NCBI RefSeq assembly: GCF_000315485.1
Contig: NZ_JH992942.1
Span: 474,028 to 538,027 of the forward strand
From: Bacteroides oleiciplenus YIT 12058
Lineage (GTDB): Bacteria > Bacteroidota > Bacteroidia > Bacteroidales > Bacteroidaceae
Reading direction: 5' to 3'
DNA length: 64,000 nucleotides
Below, piece after piece: positions 1 to 10,118 of this stretch. The notes under the pieces are model-generated. The model had not been told where the DNA came from. It ran no database searches and was given only the letters and a program-made list of their open reading frames with translations. The stretch's first letter is position 1, and the number at the start of each line of letters is the position of its first letter. The translations under genes were made by a program, and so were the position numbers.

Positions 1-179
1 GGTTTGATATTGTACGATGGGGAGAATGGAAAAATCGTATTTCCGTTAAATTCAATAGGTATAGTAATCCTGATGGTACAAGCCAATCGAATATTCAGGA
101 TGGTCGTTATCTCTACCCGATACCAATGAGTCAGATAGATGTAAAACCAGGATTCTATAAGCAGAATACTGATTATTAA
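1..179 (+). CDS. SusD/RagB-like outer-membrane lipoprotein, C-terminal end (partial)
   Basis: The reading frame beginning at base 3 is open from the window edge to a TAA at 177-179. It encodes 58 residues with FDIVRWGEWKNRI near the start and YLYPIPMSQIDV near the end. The W..W..R segment followed by YPIP is typical of the last 60 residues of SusD-like glycan-binding lipoproteins, where the protein ends soon after an invariant 'L.PIP..E/QI' stretch. The protein would sit on the cell surface as the lid of a SusC transporter, which must lie upstream outside the window. Its position before a run of secreted glycosidases on the same strand marks this as the tail of a PUL. The assignment rests on the short C-terminal signature only. 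Confidence 0.85.
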   Translation, partial: FDIVRWGEWKNRISVKFNRYSNPDGTSQSNIQDGRYLYPIPMSQIDVKPGFYKQNTDY

Positions 180-302
180 TCTAATTTCAGCAACAGATTA
201 CATAGATTATGTGGATTTCTGAAAAAGGAATCCATGTAATCTGTGCAGCTGCGTTCAAAAAAAATTAGAATAAACTTTTAGACTCCATCTTTAATACCGC
301 TT

Positions 303-2498
303 ATGAAAAAAAATATATTTTATTTTCTGTTGATAGGTATGCTATGTTCCTATTCCGGTTACATAAAAGGAACACCGGATTATACACAATATGTCAATCC
401 CTTTATAGGAAATGCTGACAATGGACATACCTTTCCCGGTGCTTGTGTACCCTTCGGATTGATACAAGCCAGTCCCGAATCAGGTGTTGGCTCTTGGCGA
501 TACTGCTCGGGCTTTAATTACGACGACGAATTCATCGAGGGATTTGCCCAGACCCACCTCAACGGTACAGGTGTACCCGACTTGGGAGATATTCTAATGT
601 TTCCTTTCTGTGGAGAAGTAAAAGAAGGCACATATAGAAGTACCTATAATAGAGCCACTCAAAAAGCTTCTCCTGGTTATTACGCTGTTACCTTGACCGG
701 TGCCAATGTAAATGTGGAACTTACCGCAACTGCCCGTACTGCCTTTCATCGGTACACATTCAAAGGTCATGATCCACATATTCTCCTTGATTTACAAAGA
801 GGATTGGTAGGGAACAAGGACAAAATAAAAGACCGTGTATTGCAAGCAGAAATCTCTATGCCCGATTCCTATACCATAACCGGGCATAACGAGGTCAGAG
901 CTTGGGTACAACGTCACTATTATTATGTAATTCAGTTTGACAAACCCTATACCGTCAGCGAAGAACTTCCGGCATTTGAAGGCGAAAAGGCTAAACGTCT
1001 CCTGCTCTCCTTTAATACAAAACCTGGAGAGACCGTACAAGTAAAAGTCGCTCTTTCTACTGTAAGTGTAGACGGCGCACAGACTTCAATGAAAAAAGAG
1101 AGTCCCAATTGGGACTTTACGACAGTCAAACAAGCTGCTAAGAAACAATGGAACGAACTTTTATCCCGTGCGCATGTAACTGGTACAGACACCGAAAGAA
1201 TAAATTTTTATACTTCTATGTATCATCTGTTTGTCCAGCCTAATAACATAGCTGATACAGATGGGAAGTATCGGGGAATAGACGATAAAATTCATACTGC
1301 TACCATTGGAGATTATTATTCCACCCTTTCCCTCTGGGATACTTATCGTGCAGCACATCCACTCTATACCCTATTAACCCCCGAAAGAGTGGACGGAATG
1401 ATACAAAGTATGATTAGTCATTTTAATATTCAAGGTTTTTTACCAATTTGGACCTTATGGGGTAAAGAAAACTACTGTATGATAGGCAACCACGCTATCC
1501 CCGTTATCGTAGATGCCTATCTAAAAGGTTTCAATGGATTTAATGTTGAGAATGCTTATCAAGCCATCCGCGAAACATCAATGAAAAGTCATCTGAATTC
1601 TGATTGGAAAACATATAACAATTTTGGATATTATCCGTTCGATATCGTTACTGTAGAATCTGTATCTCGTACATTGGAGTCGGCCTATGATGATTATTGT
1701 GTGGCCCAAATGGCTAAAACTTTAGGAAAAGATGGAGATTATGCATATTTTTCCCAACGGGCCAATTATTATAAGAATCTTTATGATATGGAAACCAAAC
1801 TCATGCGAGGAAAGGACTCCAAAGGTCAGTGGCGTACCCCGTTCGACACATTCCTCCTCTCCCATGCCTATACCTCCGGTGGTGACTACACCGAAGGAAA
1901 TGCCTGGCAATACACCTGGCATGTGCAACACGATATTAAAGGTCTGATTGAGCTAATGGGTAGCAAAGAATATTTCGTCACTAAGTTAGATTCTTTGTTT
2001 TTTCTAGACACACAAGTAAAAAGCGACGGCTTTGTAGGTGATGTTACCGGATTAATCGGACAATATGCACATGGTAATGAACCTAGTCATCATGTAGCTT
2101 ATCTATATAGCTATGCTGATAGGAAAGATAAAACACAGGCTCTTATTCGGGAAATTTTCGACCGTTTCTACCTACCTAAACCGGATGGGCTATGCGGTAA
2201 TGATGACTGTGGACAAATGTCTGCTTGGTACATTTTTTCCGCTATGGGCTTCTATCCCGTTAATCCGGTAGGTGGAGAATATATATTAGGCGCTCCACAG
2301 ATATCCAAAGTGTCGCTTACACTACCTGCCAATAAGACTTTTACTATGGAAGCTAAAGGACTTTCAAAAGAAAATAGATATGTACAATCGGTTGAATGGA
2401 ATGGAAAACCGATTACCGGACTTTCTATCCATCATCAAGACATCATACAAGGTGGTACCCTCACATTTACCATGACCGATACCCCAATCAATCACTAA
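303..2498 (+). CDS. GH92 family alpha-mannosidase (secreted)
   Basis: A 731-residue protein of full GH92 length. It starts with a signal peptide (MKKN then a hydrophobic run to about residue 20). The family hallmarks are present: VNPFIG..DNGHTFPGA near residues 31-50, GFSQTH-like GFAQTHLNGTG near 85, FLPIWTLWG near 380, NEPSHHVAYLY near 600 and GNDDCGQMSAWY near 637-648. The last two motifs contain the acidic residues that act as general acid and base in characterised Bacteroides GH92 enzymes, which are calcium-dependent inverting exo-alpha-mannosidases. It is likely exported and acts on alpha-mannosidic or similar termini. It lies 124 bp after the SusD-like gene and 14 bp before the esterase gene, so co-transcription is likely. 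A GH92 among pectin-type enzymes is slightly unexpected, and the exact linkage cannot be read from sequence. Confidence 0.93.
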   Translation: MKKNIFYFLLIGMLCSYSGYIKGTPDYTQYVNPFIGNADNGHTFPGACVPFGLIQASPESGVGSWRYCSGFNYDDEFIEGFAQTHLNGTGVPDLGDILMFPFCGEVKEGTYRSTYNRATQKASPGYYAVTLTGANVNVELTATARTAFHRYTFKGHDPHILLDLQRGLVGNKDKIKDRVLQAEISMPDSYTITGHNEVRAWVQRHYYYVIQFDKPYTVSEELPAFEGEKAKRLLLSFNTKPGETVQVKVALSTVSVDGAQTSMKKESPNWDFTTVKQAAKKQWNELLSRAHVTGTDTERINFYTSMYHLFVQPNNIADTDGKYRGIDDKIHTATIGDYYSTLSLWDTYRAAHPLYTLLTPERVDGMIQSMISHFNIQGFLPIWTLWGKENYCMIGNHAIPVIVDAYLKGFNGFNVENAYQAIRETSMKSHLNSDWKTYNNFGYYPFDIVTVESVSRTLESAYDDYCVAQMAKTLGKDGDYAYFSQRANYYKNLYDMETKLMRGKDSKGQWRTPFDTFLLSHAYTSGGDYTEGNAWQYTWHVQHDIKGLIELMGSKEYFVTKLDSLFFLDTQVKSDGFVGDVTGLIGQYAHGNEPSHHVAYLYSYADRKDKTQALIREIFDRFYLPKPDGLCGNDDCGQMSAWYIFSAMGFYPVNPVGGEYILGAPQISKVSLTLPANKTFTMEAKGLSKENRYVQSVEWNGKPITGLSIHHQDIIQGGTLTFTMTDTPINH

Positions 2499-2512
2499 TA
2501 TTAAAAATAGGT

Positions 2513-3892
2513 ATGAATAAAATATATGTTTTCTTATTCGCTCTGTTGTGGACAATAAGTCTGCCAGCTAAAATACAACTGCCAGCAGTTCTTTCTAATC
2601 AAATGGTTCTTCAACAACAAACAGATATCAAACTTTGGGGAAAAGCCACCTCGAATACCTGGGTAACTATCAAAACATCATGGAATAACCGAACATTTAC
2701 CGTTCAGGCAGGGAAAGAAGGTAATTGGCTTGTTTCTGTTCCTACCCCACTTGCAGGTGGTCCTTACGAAATCAGTATAAGCGACGGAGAAGAAATCGTC
2801 TTGAAGGATATACTGATAGGAGAAGTCTGGTTTTGTTCAGGTCAATCTAACATGAGTATGCCTTTACAAGGATGGAACGGACAACCGATAGAAGGTGCTA
2901 ATGAAGTATTAGTTAAAGCGAATGAGAATATACCGGTGAGGTTTTTTACAGCTACTGCTAAGACAAGTCCTACTCTGCAAGAAGATACATATGGAGAATG
3001 GTTGAAACCTTCTTCTGAAAATCTTCAGAGCGTCAGTGCATTAGCCTATTTTTATGGACAATTGTTACAAGAAACGTTAGATGTTCCAGTTGGGCTGGTA
3101 GTATCTGCTTTTGGAGGTTCTAAGATTGAATCATGGTTAAGCTACAAAGCTGTAGACGATATACCCGGTGCTTTGGCGCACCATTCTCCGAGTCAACTAT
3201 ACAATGCCATGATACACCCTTTCAAAAATTATACTATAAAAGGTTTTCTATGGTATCAAGGTGAAAATAATTGGGTTGATCCAGAGTTATATGCTCGGCT
3301 TTTCCCCGAACTACCTAAAGATTTTCGTAGAGCATGGAATGCAGGTGAGCTTCCTTTCTATTACGTACAGATCGCTCCTGGTCCATACGATGGTGTAGAA
3401 AAAACAACATCAGCCCGAATCCGTGAAGTACAAATGCTGAATGAGAAAACAATTCCAAACGCAGGTATGGTGGTTACACTTGATTTGGGAGGGTTATATG
3501 GTCATCCATCAAAGAAAAAAGAAGTTGGACATCGGCTGGCTTACATGGCGTTGGCGAAAACATACGGCCGTAAAGGCTTTGGTTATCAGGCTCCAGCTTA
3601 TAAGTCGATAGAAATAAACAAACAGGAAATTATCATTTCGTTTGAATATACCTCTTCTCGTTGTGTTGTTCCGGCTTTTGTAAATCTAGAGAATTTTGAA
3701 GTGGCAGGGGCTGATAGAATTTTCTATCCTGCTACAGCGCGAATTAACGAACGGACACGATGCGTTGTTGTTACTGCAGAAGAAGTAACACATCCTATAG
3801 CCGTACGTTATGCTTATAAAAATTTCACCAAGGCATCACTATTTGATGAATACGACCTTCCTGTTTCTTCTTTTAGAAGTGACAATTGGTAG
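2513..3892 (+). CDS. SGNH-type sialate O-acetylesterase-like carbohydrate esterase
   Basis: A 459-residue secreted esterase. An upstream in-frame ATG at 2396 would overlap the GH92 gene by 100 bp and place a non-hydrophobic leader in front. The ATG at 2513 gives a clean signal peptide (MNKIYVFLFALLWTISLPA) and a 14-bp spacing, so it is chosen. The nucleophile motif CSGQSNM places Ser112, the WYQGENN block lies near residue 250, and the catalytic His is probably His331 in YGHPSKKKEVGHRL. This set matches the SASA/SIAE group of SGNH hydrolases, which remove O-acetyl groups from sugars. The family name does not prove sialic acid as substrate; in a pectin-like locus it may deacetylate the polysaccharide. 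The variant QGENN instead of the usual QGESN is a minor oddity. Confidence 0.88.
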   Translation: MNKIYVFLFALLWTISLPAKIQLPAVLSNQMVLQQQTDIKLWGKATSNTWVTIKTSWNNRTFTVQAGKEGNWLVSVPTPLAGGPYEISISDGEEIVLKDILIGEVWFCSGQSNMSMPLQGWNGQPIEGANEVLVKANENIPVRFFTATAKTSPTLQEDTYGEWLKPSSENLQSVSALAYFYGQLLQETLDVPVGLVVSAFGGSKIESWLSYKAVDDIPGALAHHSPSQLYNAMIHPFKNYTIKGFLWYQGENNWVDPELYARLFPELPKDFRRAWNAGELPFYYVQIAPGPYDGVEKTTSARIREVQMLNEKTIPNAGMVVTLDLGGLYGHPSKKKEVGHRLAYMALAKTYGRKGFGYQAPAYKSIEINKQEIIISFEYTSSRCVVPAFVNLENFEVAGADRIFYPATARINERTRCVVVTAEEVTHPIAVRYAYKNFTKASLFDEYDLPVSSFRSDNW

Positions 3893-4085
3893 GTAGTATC
3901 TGTACAGTATTCACTAATAGTTTGCTACAAGAAATGAAAAACAATAGGGCAACTAAGCCAACCGAATGGAGGTGATCTTATTTTCCATAATCTATATTTT
4001 AAAAACGATATAGATGCTTTGTTGATTGTTATATTTTAACAACCAATAGGCTTCTATTGCAGAATTAACTAAAAAAATAAAAAAC

Positions 4086-6077
4086 ATGAGTTCCCGTTTA
4101 TTACTTATCATCTTTTTTTTCTGGAGCGTTAGCTTAATGCACGCTCAGAAAACATTTACTGTAGAATCTCCCGATAAGAGCCTGAAAATAGATATCACCA
4201 TTGATCAGGTTATTACATATTCTGTTTCCCATATGGGAGATCTAATGCTTTCCAAATCTCCCCTTTCAATGAAACTAACCGATGGAAGAACCCTGGGAAT
4301 TAATGCCCGGTTATCTAGCGCAAGGACAAACATGGTACAGCAAGAAATAAAAGCACCTATTTATAAACGTGCCGTTATTTCCGATCATTACAATGAATTA
4401 ACACTACGTTTCAAGGGAAACTATACACTCTTGTTCCGTGTCTATAATGATGGGGTGGCCTATCGGTGGATAACAAATTTCAAAAATTCATTTGTGGTAG
4501 AAAGCGAACAGGTTGTCTACAATTTTCCAGCAGATAACCAGGCTTTCGTACCATACGCAAACATACAAGGGTTCGCTCCTTTTATGACTTCTTTCGAAAG
4601 CGTTTATCAGCATATAAAACTATCTCAATGGAAAAGTAAGCACTTAGCTTTCTCTCCGCTGGTAGTAGAAGCAGCCAATGGGAAAAAAATCTGCCTTGCA
4701 GAAGCCGATCTACTAAACTATCCAGGTATGTTTTTAACCAATTCTGAAGGTTCAACCCGTCTGACTGGAATATTTGCTCCTTATCCAAAGGAGATGGAAT
4801 GGGGAGGATATCATAATTTGCAGGAAATCGTAAAAACTACTGAAAACTATATTGCTAAATGCAAGGGTAATACAAATTTCCCTTGGCGTGTGGTCATCGT
4901 ATCTGAGAAAGATTTTGAGCTGGCAGATAGTGATATGATCTACAAACTGGCCACCCCTACGCAGTGTACCGATTTATCCTGGATTAAACCTGGCAAGGTT
5001 GCCTGGGAATGGTGGAACTCCTGGAATCTATATCAGGTAGACTTCCGTGCTGGAATCAATAATGATACTTATAAGTATTACATTGATTTCGCTTCCCGAT
5101 ATGGGGTTGAATATGTAATCCTAGATGAGGGCTGGGCTGTAAATCTCAAAGCGGATCTTATGCAGGTAGTTCCAGAAATCAATCTTAAAGAATTGGCTGA
5201 TTACGCGAAAAGTAAAAACGTTGGCCTTATTCTTTGGGCAGGATACAATGCATTCAACCGGGATATGGAAAACATATGCCGTCACTACGCTGCTATGGGG
5301 ATCAAAGGCTTTAAAATAGATTTTATGGATAGAGACGACCAACTTATGGTTGAATTTCATGTACGTGCAGCAGAAATCGCAGCCAAATATAAACTTCTAG
5401 TCGATTTTCATGGAACCTACAAGCCTACCGGGTTGCAACGTACCTATCCGAATGTGATAAATTTTGAGGGAGTACACGGATTGGAACAGATGAAATGGTC
5501 TCCAGCAACCGTAGATCAAGTAACGTATGATGTTACCATACCGTTTATTCGTATGGTGGCCGGACCTATAGATTATACACAAGGAGCCATGCGGAATGCA
5601 ACGAAATCAAATTATCGTCCGGTAAATTCAGAGGCTATGAGTCAGGGTACCCGTTGCCGACAATTAGCAGAATATATCGTCTTTGAATCTCCCTTGAATA
5701 TGCTTTGTGACACTCCACTGGCCTATATGAATGAGGAAGAATGTACTACCTTTATTTCCCAAATCCCTACTACCTGGGATAATACAGTCGCCTTGAATGG
5801 AGAAATTAGTAAGTATATTAGTATCGCCCGGCAAAAAGGAAATGAGTGGTATGTAGGTGTATTGACCAATTGGGATGCACGTATACTGGAACTGGATTTA
5901 TCGTTTTTGGGTGAGGGTAGTTATAAAGCTATTGTATTTAAAGATGGTATAAATGCCGACCGGATAGCACATGATTATAAAAAAGAAATCATAGACATTC
6001 CGATGGATAAAAAGCTTAAAATAACCCTAGCACCGGGTGGGGGATATGCTATGAAAATTTATGCTAATTCTAAATAA
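4086..6077 (+). CDS. GH97 alpha-glycosidase, retaining type (alpha-galactosidase-like)
   Basis: A 663-residue protein, the usual length for GH97. A signal peptide (MSSRLLLIIFFFWSVSLMHAQ) leads into the N-terminal beta-sandwich (SPDKSLKIDI...). The (beta/alpha)8 core carries WEWWNSWNLYQVDF near 305-318, ILDEGW near 345, GIKGFKIDFMDRDDQ near 405-419 and NFEGVHGLEQMKW near 460. Asp412 in KIDFMD sits where the retaining branch of GH97 carries its nucleophile (Asp415 in the B. thetaiotaomicron alpha-galactosidase). The inverting SusB branch lacks it. A retaining alpha-galactosidase or beta-L-arabinopyranosidase is therefore favoured over an alpha-glucosidase. The start follows a 193-bp gap from the esterase gene. 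Confidence 0.9.
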   Translation: MSSRLLLIIFFFWSVSLMHAQKTFTVESPDKSLKIDITIDQVITYSVSHMGDLMLSKSPLSMKLTDGRTLGINARLSSARTNMVQQEIKAPIYKRAVISDHYNELTLRFKGNYTLLFRVYNDGVAYRWITNFKNSFVVESEQVVYNFPADNQAFVPYANIQGFAPFMTSFESVYQHIKLSQWKSKHLAFSPLVVEAANGKKICLAEADLLNYPGMFLTNSEGSTRLTGIFAPYPKEMEWGGYHNLQEIVKTTENYIAKCKGNTNFPWRVVIVSEKDFELADSDMIYKLATPTQCTDLSWIKPGKVAWEWWNSWNLYQVDFRAGINNDTYKYYIDFASRYGVEYVILDEGWAVNLKADLMQVVPEINLKELADYAKSKNVGLILWAGYNAFNRDMENICRHYAAMGIKGFKIDFMDRDDQLMVEFHVRAAEIAAKYKLLVDFHGTYKPTGLQRTYPNVINFEGVHGLEQMKWSPATVDQVTYDVTIPFIRMVAGPIDYTQGAMRNATKSNYRPVNSEAMSQGTRCRQLAEYIVFESPLNMLCDTPLAYMNEEECTTFISQIPTTWDNTVALNGEISKYISIARQKGNEWYVGVLTNWDARILELDLSFLGEGSYKAIVFKDGINADRIAHDYKKEIIDIPMDKKLKITLAPGGGYAMKIYANSK

Positions 6078-6090
6078 AAACAGAAATAGA

Positions 6091-6270
6091 ATGAACAAAA
6101 TTAAAGCTGTTTGCACTTTGCTTCTCTTACTCTTTATATTTTCTGATGTTTTATGCATAAACAGGAGAAAAAGTAACAGCCCTTGGAGAGTAGCTAGCCT
6201 AGCTATTCAAGTTTTTCACAATAGAATAAATGTAGGTGAAGGTATGAACCTATATATATGTAAAGACTGA
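6091..6270 (+). CDS. small ORF with signal peptide, unknown; possibly a gene remnant
   Basis: Thirteen bases after the GH97 stop, an ATG opens a 59-residue frame. It has a convincing hydrophobic leader (MNKIKAVCTLLLLLFIFSDVLC) followed by only about 37 polar residues. An alternative ATG at 6061 overlaps the GH97 gene and is less likely. Nothing in the mature part matches a family I recognise. The following 150 bp are AT-rich with no continuing frame. It may be a short exported peptide or the 5' stub of a lost PUL enzyme; the leader is the only positive evidence. Confidence 0.3.
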   Translation: MNKIKAVCTLLLLLFIFSDVLCINRRKSNSPWRVASLAIQVFHNRINVGEGMNLYICKD

Positions 6271-6419
6271 AATCTGGATACTTATATTAATAAAGAAAAT
6301 AGGAGAAGAAGTCTTCATAGTTTGAAGTACTAATGGTATAGGCTATCTAAAGACTACCATTTACCATAAAATAATTAAAAGAAAATTAGTAGTAACAAAG
6401 TCTTATTTTACTCACTAAA

Positions 6420-8837
6420 ATGAAGAAAAATAAAATTAAAAGAAGCTTTTTGGGTGGAATCATATTCTTGTTGAATATACTTCCACTTTCAGCTCAGGAA
6501 CATGCAATCAAAATCCGTGAGTCTGAATTATTCAATTTTGATTGGAAATTTAATAAAGATAATCCGGAAAATGCTCAATCTGTTGACTATGATGATTCAA
6601 ATTGGCGTAAGTTAGATCTTCCTCATGATTTCCAATTGGAGCAGAATTGGGACAAAAAAGCAAGTCGGGATAGAGGTTTTAAAGCAATGGGCATTGGCTG
6701 GTATCGTAAGTCTTTCAAAGCAAATCCAGCATGGAAAGGGCGAAAGGTTTTATTGGATTTTGAGGGTATCATGTTGGTTGGTGATGTTTGGTTTAACGGT
6801 GTCAAAGTCGGTAAAACAGATTATGGTTACCTTGGATTCGAAGTTGATATATCTAAATATATCAATTACGAAGGGAAAAATGTAGTAGCTGTACGTGCTG
6901 ACACTGGCAAACCCTTCAATTCTCGTTGGTACACCGGAGGAGGACTTTACCGTGATGTTCATTTATTGGTTAAAGATATTATTTCTGTTGCTCGACATGG
7001 AGTTTTTATTTCTACCTCAAACATTACGGAACATACAGCTGATATTCATGTTCAAGTAGAAATAGAAGGGATGATGTCTAAGAAAGATGAAGTGGATATT
7101 GAGGTAAAGATATGGAATCCTGATGGTCAGATGGTTGCAATAACCCAAGGAAGGATTTCAAAAGTAAGAAAAAAAACAGAAGAAATTTCACTACCTATTA
7201 TACACATTAACAATCCACAACTTTGGTCATGTGAGACTCCTCATTTATATTCAGCTGAAGTAACACTTTTCAAAGATGGAAAACCAATTGACTTGGTGAA
7301 AGAAAATTTTGGTATCCGACACATTGAGTTCTCTCCCGAATTTGGTTTTAAACTAAATGGTAAAAAAATTATTTTAAAAGGGACTGCTAACCATCAGGAC
7401 TTAGGAGCATTAGGTGTAGCGACTTATGAACGGGCTATCGAAAAACGTTTTGAACTATTAAAGTCATACGGTTTTAATCACATACGAACGTCTCACAATC
7501 CATACTCTGAAACTTTTTTACATATGGCCGATAAGCATGGCTTTCTGATAGTGGATGAATTATTTGATAAATTAACACAGCGATTTGCAGGAGGACGCAT
7601 TCCATGGATGGAATTGTGGCCTATTGCCATTCCCGAGTGGATCAAGCGCGATCGTAATCATCCGTCTGTTATTATGTGGAGTTTGGGTAATGAATACCAG
7701 ATGGATGATACTTGGTGTGGTTTTGAAGGCGATTGGGGTGTAACTTCATATAAAATCCTCGATATCATGATTAAACGTTATGATCCTACGCGCAAAACAA
7801 CAGTAGCCATGTTTCCTGCCCGAAAAAATGGAATCAGATCGAGAGAAAAAGAATTTAACCACATAATCGAGCCGCCTGAGCTATCGGTTGTTACGGATAT
7901 TGCAAGTTACAATTATACATACCCGGCATTCTCTGAATATGCAAAACAATATCCGCATCTGATTTTTTACCAAAGTGAAGCAGCCACACGGCAAATGGGA
8001 AAGTGTTATTATGGAATGAACCTTGATAAAGTGGTAGGCTTGGCATACTGGGGAGCAATAGAGTATTTAGGTGAGTCAGAAGGATGGCCTTGGAAAGGTT
8101 GGCATTATTCTTTTTTTGACCATTCATTGGAACCTTATCCGCAAGCATATTTTATAAAGAGTATGTTTAGTGAAGAACCTATTGTTCATATTGCCGTTGT
8201 CGATAGTGATTCTATAGGCGTTGAATGGAATGACGTTATAGTCGGCACTACACCCATGTCGTCACATTGGAATAGACCCCCAAAAAGCATACATAGCATT
8301 TTTACCTATACTAACGCTGAGGAAGTTGAACTTTTAATAAATGGAAAATCATTAGGTGTACAAAAGAATGATATGAACCCCTTACGGCGTAATGCAATTT
8401 TCTGGCGTAATGTGCCTTACCGACAAGGTAAAATTGTAGCGATAGCCCGAAGGGATGGAAAGGAAATAGCCCGTCATGAACTTGAAACGACAGGGAAAGC
8501 TGTTCGATTAAAGATGGAAATTGACAATAAGCATTGGAAAGCCGATGGCCTTGATCTGCAACATATCAAAGTTTACGCTACAGATGCTAAAGGATGTATT
8601 GTTCGAACAGCCACAGACGAAGTCACATTCGACATTTCTGGACCTGCAGATATTATAGCCGTGGATAACGGAGATATTGCAAGCCATGAGCCATACTCTG
8701 GAAATAAACGGACATTGCATCGCGGGAGTGCTATTGCTGTCTTACGTGCAGCGAAAGTAGGTGGTAAAGTAAGAATTAAAGCCACATCGCCCAGTTTAAA
8801 AAGTGTAGAACAAGTATTAACTCTAAATATGAAATAA
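6420..8837 (+). CDS. GH2 beta-galactosidase-like glycoside hydrolase
   Basis: An 805-residue exported enzyme with the ordinary GH2 layout. A signal peptide (to about residue 25, PLSAQE) precedes the jelly-roll sugar-binding domain (WRKLDLPHDFQLE, then GGGLYRDVHL near 175-185). An immunoglobulin-like domain follows, then the TIM barrel with LKGTANHQDLGALG near 320 and HIRTSHNPY near 357. The barrel also holds MWSLGNEYQ with Glu425 as likely acid/base and FYQSEAATRQ with Glu520 as likely nucleophile. A C-terminal Ig-like/DUF4982-type region follows. GH2 members include beta-galactosidases, glucuronidases and mannosidases; the motifs fit the beta-galactosidase-like branch best, but specificity is an inference. 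The next gene starts 2 bp after this stop, a sign of one transcript. Confidence 0.92.
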   Translation: MKKNKIKRSFLGGIIFLLNILPLSAQEHAIKIRESELFNFDWKFNKDNPENAQSVDYDDSNWRKLDLPHDFQLEQNWDKKASRDRGFKAMGIGWYRKSFKANPAWKGRKVLLDFEGIMLVGDVWFNGVKVGKTDYGYLGFEVDISKYINYEGKNVVAVRADTGKPFNSRWYTGGGLYRDVHLLVKDIISVARHGVFISTSNITEHTADIHVQVEIEGMMSKKDEVDIEVKIWNPDGQMVAITQGRISKVRKKTEEISLPIIHINNPQLWSCETPHLYSAEVTLFKDGKPIDLVKENFGIRHIEFSPEFGFKLNGKKIILKGTANHQDLGALGVATYERAIEKRFELLKSYGFNHIRTSHNPYSETFLHMADKHGFLIVDELFDKLTQRFAGGRIPWMELWPIAIPEWIKRDRNHPSVIMWSLGNEYQMDDTWCGFEGDWGVTSYKILDIMIKRYDPTRKTTVAMFPARKNGIRSREKEFNHIIEPPELSVVTDIASYNYTYPAFSEYAKQYPHLIFYQSEAATRQMGKCYYGMNLDKVVGLAYWGAIEYLGESEGWPWKGWHYSFFDHSLEPYPQAYFIKSMFSEEPIVHIAVVDSDSIGVEWNDVIVGTTPMSSHWNRPPKSIHSIFTYTNAEEVELLINGKSLGVQKNDMNPLRRNAIFWRNVPYRQGKIVAIARRDGKEIARHELETTGKAVRLKMEIDNKHWKADGLDLQHIKVYATDAKGCIVRTATDEVTFDISGPADIIAVDNGDIASHEPYSGNKRTLHRGSAIAVLRAAKVGGKVRIKATSPSLKSVEQVLTLNMK

Positions 8838-8839
8838 AT

Positions 8840-10063
8840 ATGAAAACATTTACCCCATTTTTTATTTTTTTAAGTATTGTTTTATCCGTCCAAGCGTCTG
8901 ATATAGGAAAACGTTTCCTTCCAGAGAAGTACACGCTAATTGATCAAACAACTGGTATTCCAATTACTGTATTGACAAAATCTGAGACCAATGATGTGAA
9001 ATTATATCAGACACATCCGCAATGGACATCGGACGGGCAATACATTATTTTCAGATCATTCAACAGATCGGCAGATAAACACGAACAGGCCTTTGCCGTA
9101 TCTGAAAGAACAGGTATTATCATTCAACTCACAGATGGTAAAGGTAACAATACGGCTAGTTTGAATGTAGCTCGGAAATCCAATAAAATCTACTACTTTA
9201 GAACCGAAGGAAACGACTATAATTTAATAGAGCTCAATCTAGACCTGCTTTTTACCGATAGTGAGCAAAATCTAGTTAAAGACAGAAAGATTTATGAACG
9301 CACAATAGTTACCTTACCCAAAAATCTAGCGGAATCCGGTGGCTTTACATTAGACGCCGATGAAAAAACAGCTTATGTGGGGGTTGTACGATTGGACGAT
9401 GCACTTCCCCAAACCGATAAAAACTATTCGTTCTGGAATGTTCCTTCTGGAATCAGAGCTATTGATTTACAATCGGGCAAAATATCTACCGTAATAGATG
9501 TTCCTTTTCGTATGGGGCACGTACAAGCCAATCCGTTTATATCTGGAGAAATTCTCTATTGCCATGAAACAGGTGGTGATGCACCTCAAAGAATGTGGAT
9601 CACTTCAGCTGATGGTTCCAATAATAGAGCTTTATTTGTAGAATCTCCTACACATTGGATTACACATGAGACATGGGTTGACAAAGACCATGTTTATTTT
9701 AATGTAATGGGCAATACCCCAGCACTTAGAAAACAAGCAACTGGGATATTCAGAATCAATGTCCGTACGGATGAAGTTTTTTCTTTAGGACAAGTTAATT
9801 ATGGAGCAGGATTCTGGCATTGCAACGGCACTTCTGACGGTAAATGGGCTGTCGGCGATAATTTTGAAGGTGAAGTTTATCTCATTAATTGCAAAACAGG
9901 AGAAAAAACATTGTTAACTGCCAATCATGTGATGAAGCCAGACCATACGCACCCTACTTTCAGCCCCGACAATACACGTATACTTATACAATCAGGTTAT
10001 GTGGCTAACGGTAAATATCTTGATTTAATGGTAATCAATATACCTGATCACTTGAAATACTAA
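8840..10063 (+). CDS. PL22-like oligogalacturonate lyase / beta-propeller protein
   Basis: A 407-residue protein with a signal peptide (FFIFLSIVLSVQAS) and repeated propeller blades of the WD40-like/TolB type (PQWTSDGQYIIF, LDADEKTAYVG, HPTFSPDNTRILI). The arrangement of a conserved His-containing segment (HWITHETWVD near 270-280) and a late DHTHPTFSPD motif (near 377-386) resembles PL22 oligogalacturonate lyases. In those enzymes His residues of these blades hold a catalytic manganese ion, and digalacturonides are cleaved by beta-elimination. The neighbouring GH105 gene, which acts on unsaturated uronides, supports this. The presence of a signal peptide is unusual for cytosolic PL22 enzymes, so a periplasmic variant is inferred. 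A non-catalytic propeller protein is the alternative. Confidence 0.72.
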   Translation: MKTFTPFFIFLSIVLSVQASDIGKRFLPEKYTLIDQTTGIPITVLTKSETNDVKLYQTHPQWTSDGQYIIFRSFNRSADKHEQAFAVSERTGIIIQLTDGKGNNTASLNVARKSNKIYYFRTEGNDYNLIELNLDLLFTDSEQNLVKDRKIYERTIVTLPKNLAESGGFTLDADEKTAYVGVVRLDDALPQTDKNYSFWNVPSGIRAIDLQSGKISTVIDVPFRMGHVQANPFISGEILYCHETGGDAPQRMWITSADGSNNRALFVESPTHWITHETWVDKDHVYFNVMGNTPALRKQATGIFRINVRTDEVFSLGQVNYGAGFWHCNGTSDGKWAVGDNFEGEVYLINCKTGEKTLLTANHVMKPDHTHPTFSPDNTRILIQSGYVANGKYLDLMVINIPDHLKY

Positions 10064-10118
10064 CAGAATAATTAAATTGCTGATTTATATGAATAAAAAG
10101 TTGATGATATTGATTTTT

